NCBI GenBank assembly: GCA_036936605.1
Contig: JAUPFV010000001.1
Span: 118,614,771-118,678,770 of the forward strand
Origin: Limnanthes douglasii subsp. nivea
Taxonomy: Eukaryota; Streptophyta; Magnoliopsida; Brassicales; Limnanthaceae
Direction: 5' to 3'
DNA length: 64,000 bases
Shown: positions 45,331 through 56,420 of the stretch, piece by piece
Layout: each line of letters opens with the position of its first letter
Numbering within the stretch: position 1 is the first letter of the stretch
Notes under the pieces: model-generated
What the model was told of the DNA's origin: nothing
Databases searched by the model: none
The model's input: only the letters and a program-made list of their open reading frames with translations
Position numbers and translations under genes: made by a program

Positions 45331-47404
45331 ATAAAAAGAAAAAAGAAAGAGTATTTTGTTAAAGAAAGAGAAGAGGATTATTTGTTGTTTTATTATTGGT
45401 CTAGGTTTGTATTGATAGTTTACCAATATTCGATTTAGATGGTAACGAAATTTTTTATCCAAATATTTACAGGTAATTCATCATAAAATAAATGTATTTC
45501 ATATTTTTTTAAATATTTTTTTTAAATTAAAAATAATAATTCTTATCTTAGTTCAGACTGGTATTTAATATAAACCAGAAAGATTAGAAAATGTACGCTC
45601 GATATTATCAAAATTGTAGTTTTCTTTTACATAAAATAAAAATTACTTTTATATTGGCAAATGTTCTAGAAAATATGAATTCATCTAATAGATTATCGTA
45701 ACGATAGAAAGGTTAGAATAATTGTTTGAAGTCTAAAATCAAATGGACGGTTTTTTATTTGGATTTAAAATTGCATCTCTTAGAAATTTAAGTATTAAAA
45801 TGATATTTTAATGAAGTCTTTAAAAAACTGAAATCAGGGACATTCAATAATTTTTTTCTCCTAAATTAAATTTATTTTTCATTCATTTTTTAAAATCCTA
45901 CTTTAGAATGCAATAAAATTTCATTTTCGATAAAAGTATTGATGTTTAATTATAAAATTTTATAAATATACATATTCAACCGTAAATATATATTTTAAAA
46001 AATAAATTTTCAAAATATATACGTGTCCGTGACCATGACCGTGGTGAAACAAAAATTATTAACCGTTATTTAAGGCTGCATATTTTGACGTGATATGTTA
46101 CATCATCGTCGCGATAAATTATTTATTAGAATTTTTAAAATATAGCATGATCCAAAATACCATAAATAATCTATTCCTTGTGGAAAATCTGGTTTGAAAA
46201 AACTAATGCGGCATGTAATTTTCTTGTCATGATATTTATAGTTTCATCTTCTTAGATTTTGTATCGAAATCGTTACGAAGTATATTTCTTTTATGAAACG
46301 GCTATAATTATATTTGATTTATTTATTTTAAATAAATAACCTATTGATCATCTGAATTATTTTTTCAATCATAAATTTATTTTGACAATCCAAAATTTGT
46401 GTGAACATAATTATATAACGATGGCATGAAATTGATTGTATCGAATAAAAAGATAAAAAAATATAATAAAGATGAAAGATGTTATCACATAAATTAAATA
46501 TAGAATTTAAGTTATATTTTGTTTCAGACAATAGCTATAATACACATATTAAATATATTTTATAAAAATAATTATCTCACGAATATTTAGAATTTTGAAT
46601 ATTTATTTTTTGAATAATACTTTTAACTTCATATATAAATAGCTAAAAATAAATTTTTTGATAGAATGAAAATAAAAAATTTAAAATAGTTTAAATTTTT
46701 TATAGATACATATTATTGTTTTATATGTTTGACCTTCTCACTTTTCTAGGTTAATAATAAAATTTAAATAATCATACAAAAACATCGTAGTTGATAAAAA
46801 ATATATAATTGATAATTAAAAAAATTATAATTGTAGCGCGAACAACGTTTAGTAAACACATTTGTAGTAATTTAGATCAACTAAATGTTATGTTGTAATT
46901 ATTATTGCATAATATGAAGTAGTTGGAATTTTTAATAAGTTAATTTGTTCAATTCATTGCAACAAAAGGTTTGGTTACCGCGATGATGTTTTGTAATTTA
47001 TATGTTTTGAGTTTTTGACCCGTTTTTCGTGGTGAATCATGCTTATTTTTACGGACATCGAGAATTGATTTTAAGGCTTTCGAATTCTTACTTTGTTATT
47101 TTTAATATTTTTTTTAGGAATCCTAGACTATTCTCTCATCAAATCGAGTTTCCAATTTATTGTTTCGTTTATTTTATTTAGTCACTACTTTTAAAATATT
47201 ATATATATTAGAAATTAATCTTTAGTTTGGACAAAAAATGTGATATTTGACTACAAAACTTGCAGTTTAGATTATGAAACTACTCTACAACCACATGTAA
47301 TGAACTTTATATTATAGATAGACGATTACAATAAATTATAAGAACACAAAATAAAAGTAAATACGTTATGTACAATACTTCTCAACACATAGACAAGTTT
47401 TTAG
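45331..47404. other. AT-rich intergenic stretch
   Basis: 45331-45590 is probably the outer half of the right arm of the inverted-repeat element, displaced by the LINE. Beyond that no domain, long repeat or element terminus was recognised. The 67-codon frame at 46328-46531 has no known similarity. Confidence 0.5.
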
Positions 47405-47558
47405 TTGTATATCTCAGCTCTCAATATTTCTCTTAGTATTTTCTTAATGATTCTCTTTCAAGAATTCATCAATTCTAAAATCATTCGTTTCATTTAATGT
47501 TTTTTTATCTAACATTTGTTTACCTTTATAAAAGTTTGCTCTTATAATACATCCACTT

Positions 47559-47968
47559 AGGGATAAGAATGTAGATTATATCCGGCCTGATCCAAACTGA
47601 TTCGGTCCTATTAGACCTCACCTGATCGGATTTTGTCGGGTCCAAACATACAACGGATTTATACAAATATTGACATTCTAACTTATATGTGGGACGGGTT
47701 GGGTCCATATTTATAATATAAAAAATGAATTCGACGTGACCTGACCTGAAATAATAAAACAATAAAAAATAAAGTTAATTTAGAATGGTCATCAATAGGT
47801 TGGGATGTGTGAATATAAAAAATAACGTCCGAAGGTCGGGTCAACTTAATCCACAGATGCGAGTGGGCCAGAACCGGGTTCAAACATATTAGACTTGAGG
47901 CCCAATACATAATATAAAGAGTGGATCATGAGTGAGTCAGCCTGAACCCAATCCATTGTCATTCTTAG
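47559..47968. mobile_element. 410-bp hAT-like MITE inside the copia repeat
   Basis: Starts AGGGATAAGAATG and ends GTCATTCTTAG, imperfect inverses. Flanks are ATCCACTT (47551-47558) and ATCCACAC (47969-47976), an 8-bp duplication with two changes. The other copia repeat reads straight through the corresponding site (ATCCATAC, 50542-50549), giving an empty site. Interior has several GGGTCGGGT / ACCCGAC-like phrases. hAT assignment rests on the 8-bp duplication and the RGGGAT..AATG start. Confidence 0.7.
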
Positions 47969-48639
47969 ATCCACACTCTTCACATGTGTTGATGCAAGAT
48001 ATATATATAATCTCATATGGAATATATATTAGCACAAGTATACATCATGCTCATAATATCAAAATAGAGTTTTATTAATACTATATCAACGATTATGATC
48101 AAATGGTACTCATATTATTACAAAAAAAAACTATACTAATATCGTGATCAATACATGTGATCAAATAATATTCTCTATTGGTTGTAACATGTGTACCACC
48201 TTGGCACATCAATTATTATCCATTAAATTCAAACTAATATATCATATCCAAATTCAGAATGATTTCCAAGAACAACCAAAGCTAGTATATATTCAAGGAT
48301 GAACCATGTTTAGAGTTGAAACCCATTATGATCCAAACTCACTTCGGGGTTAAACCTTTTCTAAAATTTATCTTAAATCCATATAAAACTCATACACCGA
48401 TACATAAACCAAAATTTAAACCGATCCCTTTATATTGGTCAAATCCCCAATGTCGAAGTCGATCGGTTTACAGTAGCCGAACTCATTTGATGAGGTAAAA
48501 CTCATGTCGAGCTCATGTTTTATCTCCAGTTTATTTGAGTCTACAACTAATAATTTTACACCAAATCTAATAGTGATTTCAACATTAATTGCCTCAATTT
48601 TCCAACTACTTTTTACCGAAAGCATTTAGTCCACATGTA

Positions 48640-48960
48640 TCCCAAACTTCCACAAGTCTCATATAATAGGTATACTTTGAAATTAGTAGTATTTTTGCTA
48701 GAGCAACCAAAGGGTCTTCATTTGCAATATTTACAAACTTTACTTGCTCATTATCTACCACTTCCTAGATTAAGTGAAGCTTAACATCTACATGATTTTT
48801 CTTGCTATGGAACTTGGATATTTCATCAAGTTAAGAGCACTAGTATTATCATAGAACACTGTTACTTTTTGCTCTATATGTGTTATCATACTGAGAAATC
48901 TCTTTAACCATATACTTCTTTGATTGAAAAAATTATAACCATGTATTTAATTTATGTATA
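48640..48960 (-). pseudogene. Copia RNase H C-terminal fragment
   Basis: The minus strand reads ITHIEQKVTVFYDNTSALNL followed by MKYPSSIARKI, matching the copia RNase H block ITVFCDSQSAIHLAKNPVYH plus SRTKHIDV. The conserved Asp of the CDSQSA motif is retained as YDNTSA. The remainder is unreadable because of stops. Confidence 0.75.
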
Positions 48961-49169
48961 TGGAAAGATAACAAACTTTTGTATGTTAGCCTTCCAACTA
49001 AACTCTCCACCAAACATAGTAAACAGATGACCCCAAGTTGATTTTTTTTGTATCAAGACAACATGCATAACCAAATTCAACATACCCCGTCAACATCTTA
49101 TTATCTCTATGCTTATGATTATAATATACTTCAATATCTAATGTACCCTTCAAACATCTCACGGGTCAT

Positions 49170-50150
49170 TTAATATCATGTCAATTAGGCTTCTCAGAAC
49201 CAGTCATAAATATGCTCAAAATGCAAATCGTGTATGCAAGACCATGTCTGGTACAAATTATAGAATACGTTATACTTCTATATGGTATATCTTGCATAAA
49301 ATTCTTACATTTTAAGTCATTTGGTGTTTTAGTATTATTGAGCTTGAATTGAGCCATAAAGAGAGTTTCAACATATATAGCTTTAGATATTCGAAACTTT
49401 TTGAGCATTTTATATATGTAATTTCTTTGAGATAAAAATAGATAGCCTTTCAATATATTAATCTTAATGTAGATTCCAAAAAATCTCTTATCTTATCACA
49501 TATCTTTTATTTTAAACTCTCATTTACGTTGAGTCATTACAATTTTAATCCTTATTATGATACTTTCAGCTATAATTATGTGAGCAACCTATAATAGCAA
49601 CATAATCTGCAAATCTATGTTTGTTTTTTCATAACAATAGACACAATTTTCATAATAACTTATTTCATAACTCTTTGACTTTATAAAAGAGTCAACCCTT
49701 TTATATCACTATTTTTGTGACCGTTCAGCCCTTATCGAAGTATTTTCAATAAACACACATCAATCTTCTGACCTTCTTCAAACCCTTAAGGATGTCTCAT
49801 ATAAATAAACTTATACATCTCTCTATGTTATAAAGAATTAGTAACATCCATATTATCTAACTCAATATCAAAGCTTCTAACAATTGAAAACAAAACATTT
49901 ATAATGTTTTATTTCACAATTGGTGAGAATTTTTCATTAAGATTGATACACTTATTTTGCATAAAGCCTTAAACTACCAACCTAACTTTATGAATAAATA
50001 ATTAAACACCCATAATATATTTATTTTTTCTTAATATACATTTAAAACCTATAATATTTTGACCATTTGCTTCCTTCATAATAATCCAAGTGTCATTATT
50101 TCTCTAAGATTTCAGTTCTTCCTTCACGATCTTCTGTTATTTCAGTTTAT
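49170..50150 (-). pseudogene. Copia reverse transcriptase
   Basis: From right to left the minus strand gives NNDTWIIMKEANGQNIIGFK (canonical TW.LV..P.G...IGCKW), GFMQNKCINLNEKFSPIVK, VRSFDIELDNMDV then MYKFIYMRHP.GFEEGQKID (canonical QMDVKTAFL.GELEEEIYM), VCLLKI and finally the 90-codon frame 49181-49453: YLFLSQRNYIYKMLKKFRIS with CTRHGLAYTICILSIFM (canonical SQKKYI..VL.RF.M, TRPDIAYAV...SRFM). The catalytic YVDD is not readable. Many stops; old relic. Confidence 0.87.
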
Positions 50151-50870
50151 CACAACTCTTCATGCATCGTGATAACTTTCACGTTCAAGAACATATCCAT
50201 GAATTTCAACAGATAATCCAAAACCAACAATATCAATACGACATACCTCTTTGCAGGTCTGCTAAATCTCGGAGCCATATCCCTTATAAACTCATAAATG
50301 TCAATGTTATCATTGTTGCTCTTCAGTTTGAACATTTGAAGCATCCAAACCATCAGAATCCCGACCAAGGCCGAATCTATTTATCTCTCAGATCTTAATA
50401 TATCTCTTAGCGTATTCTTAATTATTCTCTCTCGAGAATTTATCAACTCTAAAACACTCAATTTTTTCAACGCTTTATCTCAACTCTAAAACACTCAGTT
50501 CTTTCAATGCTTCGTCTCTCTTAAAATTTATCTTAGAAAATATCCATACTTTTCATATGTGTTGTTCTAAGATATATATATCAAATGGGTATATATCAGC
50601 AAAGACACACACCTTGATCTCAACCAAATATGTGTCAACGAATTGTACGAATACTTTAGATCATCGACTATGATCAAATAATACTTTTATTATTATAATA
50701 CAAATACACCGATATCATAATCAACGACATCCAATAATAGCACCTTGACACATGATTTATGATTTATTAAATAAAAACCAACATATCATATCATTATTCA
50801 AACTGATTTCTAACAACATCACAAGTTATAAGCTATCTGAGGCCGAACCATTTTCAGAACCCCCCATGTC

Positions 50871-51150
50871 AAAACTGATCCACTTGTAATGACCGGCAGA
50901 TATGGCATATAGGAAAACTTGTCATGTCTCATCTCGTTTAAAACAAATCATATCTTGTTTAAATGAATCCCACAATGACTAAATTCCTTTTGTGACCTAG
51001 TCCCATCATGATTGGTATAATTTATTTTTATATTTTTATAGTCTTGTTATGACTGATTTAATTTATTTGATATTTTATTTTATTTTGTTTAGATAATTTT
51101 AATAGTTTATTAGATCTTCAAATATGGTTTTATTAAATAAAATATATATA

Positions 51151-51199
<49 letters not shown>

Positions 51200-51480
51200 T
51201 TATGAGTAAATTTAAGGGAACGAGAGAAACTAAGATATTTGTCATAAACAAAATACTTGAAATATGAAAGACAACAAAACATAAATTAAATTAAATTATT
51301 GATACAATAAATAATCAACCAAATAAATATGGTTAAAATTTTAATTTTAGTAGAAAGAGACAAAACTACGATATTTATAATACAACCAAATACTTGAAAC
51401 ATGAAAACAACCGAATACATAATTGAAAGTTAATTCTTACAAGGTTTCATATTCATAAAAAACAACTTTAAGTTATCATT
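50871..51480. other. AT-rich stretch with (TA)n microsatellite
   Basis: A long TA dinucleotide run occupies 51142-51198 with one TC interruption. No gene was recognised on either side. Confidence 0.75.
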
Positions 51481-52870
51481 CTTCATCCTCGTCTGTGGGA
51501 TTTTGTGATTGTGCAAAAGTTTGTGATTATGTAAGAGGTGGAGGTGAAAGATGACCATCCGGATATCTAGTAAACAATTGATCATAAGTGTCGGTCAAAG
51601 TTGTATGTTGACTCATTTCATATATTAAAGTTGTTTTGAAACATTTCTTGTCTCTGTAACAATTGATCCTACATAACATGCAATTGACCATCCATATGAT
51701 GTAATCAATCCCTCATTTCATGTAATTGACCCATACTTTCATGTATGTTCTCCAATATTTGATTATCAATCAGTCTTGTATTAGGTCAAGGTGTTAACTT
51801 TGAAGTATTACTACTACCACTCTCAAATTGAACCCTATTATTCCCATATGATACCCATTTTTTAGGCAGAAGATGTGTAACACTCTTATTATTCCTTAAT
51901 ATATCATTCTTAGATGTCTTAAAATATTCAAACATCTTATGTTTTAATTAAATATCTCAATTATGGGTATATATATGCTCATTTACAAGAGATGACTTTC
52001 CTATTATACAAACCTCTAGAATTAGTAACTTATGATATAAACTAACATCTACCTATATTTTGAAGTGAATGAGATATGATTATCCTATTAGATATAACTC
52101 GTTTATAACCCAATAGTCTATATGTTTAATTGTCAAAGTTTGTAAATTTATTTTTCGTACCAACGCTATAAAATAGCTTCAAACTTTTGAAAATTTGTCA
52201 TGCATGAATCCTTATTTTTAACCGAGAGAAAAAAATCACTGACCAACTTCGATGCCAATCTTTGAACATTTTTCAAGTTTAATTTACTGGTAACATGTCT
52301 AACCATCCGGTTGGTTTTATTAATCGGACGAGATCTACCATTATTATTAGATCAACTGATTATTTGATTTGAAAATCCAACTCTTAGACTAATTATGATT
52401 ATGATACTCTACTTTTGAAAGTGCATTATCAAAGTCATTCGTAGGCACACCAAGTTCATTTTCTATGTCAAAGGCATATACTGTATCCGAAAAACCATTA
52501 ACAACAGAATCTAGACTAGGATTACTATGATTAAACTCATTTAAATTAATATCAAAATAAAATTCATCAACTAAATTACTATATCAACCGCAACAATGCG
52601 ATGTAAATCTTATAAATCCTAAGCTAGTAAACTTTTCTATAATAAATCTAGTACCTCGAGTTTCCATCATTTTTGTGGAGTCTAAAAACATACTAGGGTA
52701 TATTTATTTTCCACTTCCACCAATAATTTTGTTATTTCTTTGTTCTGACGTCGGTTTTTCTTGTTCATGTTTTTAGGTGCTGGTTCTTCAGGTTTCGCAC
52801 ATATAATTCTTCTTTTTCTTAATGTCCTTTTTCACATTTTTCACCAATTTGGGATGAAAGTATATCAATT
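51481..52870 (-). other. Unidentified degraded coding-like region
   Basis: The minus strand contains ILENIHESMGQLHEMRD and LHHMDGQLHVM..QLLQRQEMF, a His/Gln/Leu-rich heptad-like segment, and further left-to-right FSDTVYAFDIENELGVPTND followed by ALSKVEYHNH. These look like remnants of a transposon accessory protein but could not be tied to a family. Stops are frequent. Confidence 0.35.
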
Positions 52871-53479
52871 TTGAAGATTATAAATTTGGTTTGAGAGAAG
52901 ATAGAGGATTATGAATTGTATTGAGAGAAATTTGATATATAAATTATTATAAATGAGAATAAGGGCTATTTATATGCTAGAAACGACAACTAGTATCTAG
53001 TCTAACGGTTAACCGTACGCAAACGATTAGTCTAACGGCTAACCATATGCAAACGACTAGTTGTTTCTAACCCAACAACTAACCTTTATAAAATGAAGCA
53101 TTTTCTGAATATTTGACCTTAACGAGTGCATGGATATACAATCATGTACCCGTTTATGTCCAACGACTAAAACAATATAGCAGTTGGACCTTAATGGGTT
53201 CTCGGTTGCCCAACCACGTACTTATTTGAGTCTGATGGTTAAAAAAATTATAGTTTATATCCTTTATAGATAAATAAGACCTTCTTCATTTCTCATTCAT
53301 CTTATTTTAAACCAACTTATTCTATAATATTCAAAGATACCTTCTTCTTTTTATCACATATTCGACCAAAATTCCAAAATTCTACCAAAGTTCCAAATTT
53401 GAGTAACGAATTCATTTACTCAATAACTTTATTGAATTTTTTTCTTGATGGTGTACTATTAGTGATAGAGGGCTTAGTA

Positions 53480-55620
53480 TACTCTATTTATTATTTTAAT
53501 TGTGTTATTGTTTGATTTGTTTCATATTGCTAATTGTTTTAATGATATCAAATAAACAACACAATATCAATACTAGTGACCAACCTAGATTTTCCCAATT
53601 TATAGACCTAAATTATGATTTTAATAATGATATAAATTTACATATGCATGATCATTTAGATATTTGTCAACAAAATATCACCTCTGAAACAAATTGTTTC
53701 TATGTTAGTGCTACTCCTACCACTAACTTGAATTCTAGAAACCAAATATCTTGGGTACGAGAACACTTATTATGCGTGCTAACTTAGATAAATGTAAGTT
53801 TAAATATTTTGATAAACTTATGTCTTATAAGCCTCGAAAAAATAATAGTGGAACCGACTATATGGGATGACACTTACAAATAAAACACCAAACTATAAAT
53901 AATTCTGGAGTTAAACTTGGGGATGTGGTCCAAACGACCATAGATATCTATACTGGTTATGTATTTGTTTTAAATAAGATTCAATACGGGGAAATTATGA
54001 AATTTACCCTTGGTAGTGCACTTATTTTTTTTATTTTGTTGATAGATGAAGATATAAGAAATAGACTAGTGGATCGGTCAACCCCAAAGCCAATCACATC
54101 ACACGTAACTCTTTGAGAACAATATATATGCTATATTTTATAAACCAAAAAGAACTTATTAATAAAATCTTGTGAAAACATGATCACCTGTGAAAAGCTT
54201 TCTGCATGCAGTCCATCTATGCTTATAATTTTAGATTGTCATGGACAATTTTTTTGACTTGTGATATAACAATATTTCTTGACTTTGATATGATATGTGT
54301 TACTTTAAATTGGAATGATCCTGAAGGGATATTTCAAAGAATTTTTTTTTCTTTCTATACCAATCTCGATGCTCAACAAATTTCAAAAGGTTTTTTGCAA
54401 TGTATGATTTATTTTAATGCTAAAGATAGAATTATTTAATTTACTTTGAAAACACATCCGCTAACACCGCAACTATTGATAAACTTAAAATTGAATGTAA
54501 GGAGGATTTATAACAAAATCATACTGGATATTTATGTTAGATACTTTAATTGGTTGTAAATGATGGAATAATGACGACATTCAAGGATTTTGTCGAGCCT
54601 ATTAGAAATGTGGTTTTACTAGTCATGGCCTCGGGTTATACAAAATGTGAATATAAAAAACTTGTTTTGACTAGTGGAAAAAATTTCAAAAATTAAATTT
54701 GGATGTTGAAACAAGATGTAACTCTACTTATGATCTTCTTATGCGTGCTTATTTGATCGTTTAATGTGTTATTAATCTTGTCGTGCATTTAAATGTAAAT
54801 AGGAAAAAGTATGTATGTCGTGATATGGTGCTCGATATGGAACAAAAAATTATTAAGTGTTTTCATCATATCCTCCACGCTTGTACTATTTGGTGCATTT
54901 TAATATTTCTCTTAAACTGAATTCATTTCACATGTATGTTGAGAAATTTTACACTAGTATCATACTTGATAATATTATAATTACTTTAAATATTATTGGG
55001 ATATTCAAACTTATTTGTTTAAAATATATAATCTTTATGTTAGGAAACACGAGAATAATAACTTCAGTTCATCCCCGAGTTTTGATGGTAGTAGTAGTGG
55101 AGGAAGCAAAATTAGATCTTGCCATAACTACTTAAAATATTATACAAAGTAGAACGATAACATTAACATTTACTAAAGATGTTAACGAACTGATAGTATA
55201 TTTGAAAACTTCAATCAATTTGAGTACATATAGGCATGATAACCTGATTGATCTCTTAGCTAGTTCAATGAACAACATTTTCCTATTCTTTCCAACTCGG
55301 CCAATGAGGTTCTTTATATACCTATGTCAACAGTGGGAAATGAATCTACATTTAGTATGGACAAACTGCAACACACAACTAGACGATCAACACTGACTAA
55401 CCAAACAATTGAAGTATGTGTTGCAATCAAGGATTGGACTGCGACGAAGTATATGATGCAAGACATAATATGCAATGGTAGAACATCAAAATGACATGTT
55501 CGATGAACTAAGTGATATTGGAGAAGATCGTAGGGTTGAAGCTGGTGAGTATAAAGAATGACTTAAATTAAAATATAAAATTCCGAATGAAGATAATTTG
55601 TAATAGAAATTTATTTTTGA
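53480..55620 (+). pseudogene. hAT transposase, nearly full length but decayed (copy 2)
   Basis: Plus-strand pieces follow the hAT order: a low-complexity N-terminus (53500-53787), a BED zinc-finger remnant KFKYFDKLMSYKPRKNNSGT (53805-53870; the Cys pair is changed to Phe, with HLQIKH at the histidine end), a catalytic-core piece FDMICVTLNWNDPEGIFQRI (54270-54340), and the C-terminal dimerisation domain MSTVGNESTFSMDKLQHTTR then TNQTIEVCVAIKDWTA (about 55325-55440). Relatives read STVASESAFS and LTPETVEALVCLKDW. The C-terminus and 3' flank match copy 1 at 16-17 kb. Stops and frameshifts throughout; would have catalysed cut-and-paste transposition. Confidence 0.82.
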
Positions 55621-56170
55621 ATTTGTAATAGGGGCAGTTCAAACTGATAATATTTGTATAACTCATGACTTGCAAGAGTTTAAACTATGAAAGTTTTAAA
55701 TCAATAAAATTTATATTTTATCATTCGATCTACTAATGTAACAAAAATATACTTATTCAGTTATTATATAATTAAACTATACTACCCACCAACACTTATT
55801 AGTCATATTTTATCACTTACAATAATTCAACTATAACCACACTTCTACTACTTATAACCAAACCATATTACTTATAATAATCCAACTATAACAACTGTAC
55901 ACTATAACCAACTATATAAATTATTTTACTATTTATAATAATCAAACTATAATAACATAATAAGTACTTATAATCAAATCATAATAGTTTTATAGTACTT
56001 ATAAATTATAATATACCAACTATATAATCGGACCATGATAATTTTTATTATCAACAATAACAACACTTATATTCTATGTACTATAAAAATAATAGAACTT
56101 TAAACTTTTAAAAGTTCGCAATATAAAAATATAGAATAAAAAGTAGTATGAGTTTTGAACAATAATTTTG
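55621..56170 (+). mobile_element. 3' non-coding part of hAT copy 2
   Basis: Collinear with 16661-17170 of copy 1 (see shared phrases AATATTTGTA.AACTC, TAATCAAACTATAA and ATGAGTTTTGAAC). It consists largely of repeats close to ACTTATAATAATCAAACTAT. Exact element terminus not identified. Confidence 0.7.
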
Positions 56171-56394
56171 TTTATAATTTTTATTTATCTTATATCATTT
56201 TTTTCATTTATTTTTTATTATGACAAAACGAAAATTACAATGTTATATCATACTATATTTTTTTTATGGGATGTGATAAAATCTATTATATTTTTTGTTG
56301 TTATTGTAACAATACCATAACAAGAATCTCGTAACGAGAAAGTGTGAATTTCGCCATTAACGTTTTGGACCAAACCCTGTTATCGAATTTAAAC

Positions 56395-56420
56395 GAAGAC
56401 CGAACTCGTGTTCGGTCTTC
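56395..56420. repeat. Perfect 11-bp hairpin palindrome
   Basis: GAAGACCGAAC and GTTCGGTCTTC are exact inverse copies separated by TCGT. It lies about 230 bp beyond the last sequence shared by the two hAT copies. It may be an element end or a simple cruciform. Confidence 0.8.

Larger units (their letters stand above)
47405..50870 (-). mobile_element. Decayed Ty1/copia element with two LTR-like repeats
   Basis: Minus-strand copia RT and RNase H (48640-50150) lie between two diverged direct repeats: 47405-48330 (interrupted by a MITE) and 50386-50870. Shared phrases include TCTCTTAG..TATTCTTAAT.ATTCTCT, TCAACGATTATGATCAAATG versus TCATCGACTATGATCAAATA, and CCACCTTGGCACAT versus GCACCTTGACACAT. 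Integrase and Gag were not recognised and the internal part is short, so this is a deletion derivative. A tRNA-Met-like primer site (near CTGATCCACTTG, 50878) is only tentative. Confidence 0.7.

Noticed and set aside
46010..46110. GC-richer block with CCGTGACCATGACCGTGG as a possible MITE end
   Set aside because: No second terminus or target duplication was found.
51142..51198. Possible replication origin or matrix attachment site in the TA run
   Set aside because: It is an ordinary dinucleotide microsatellite; no further support.
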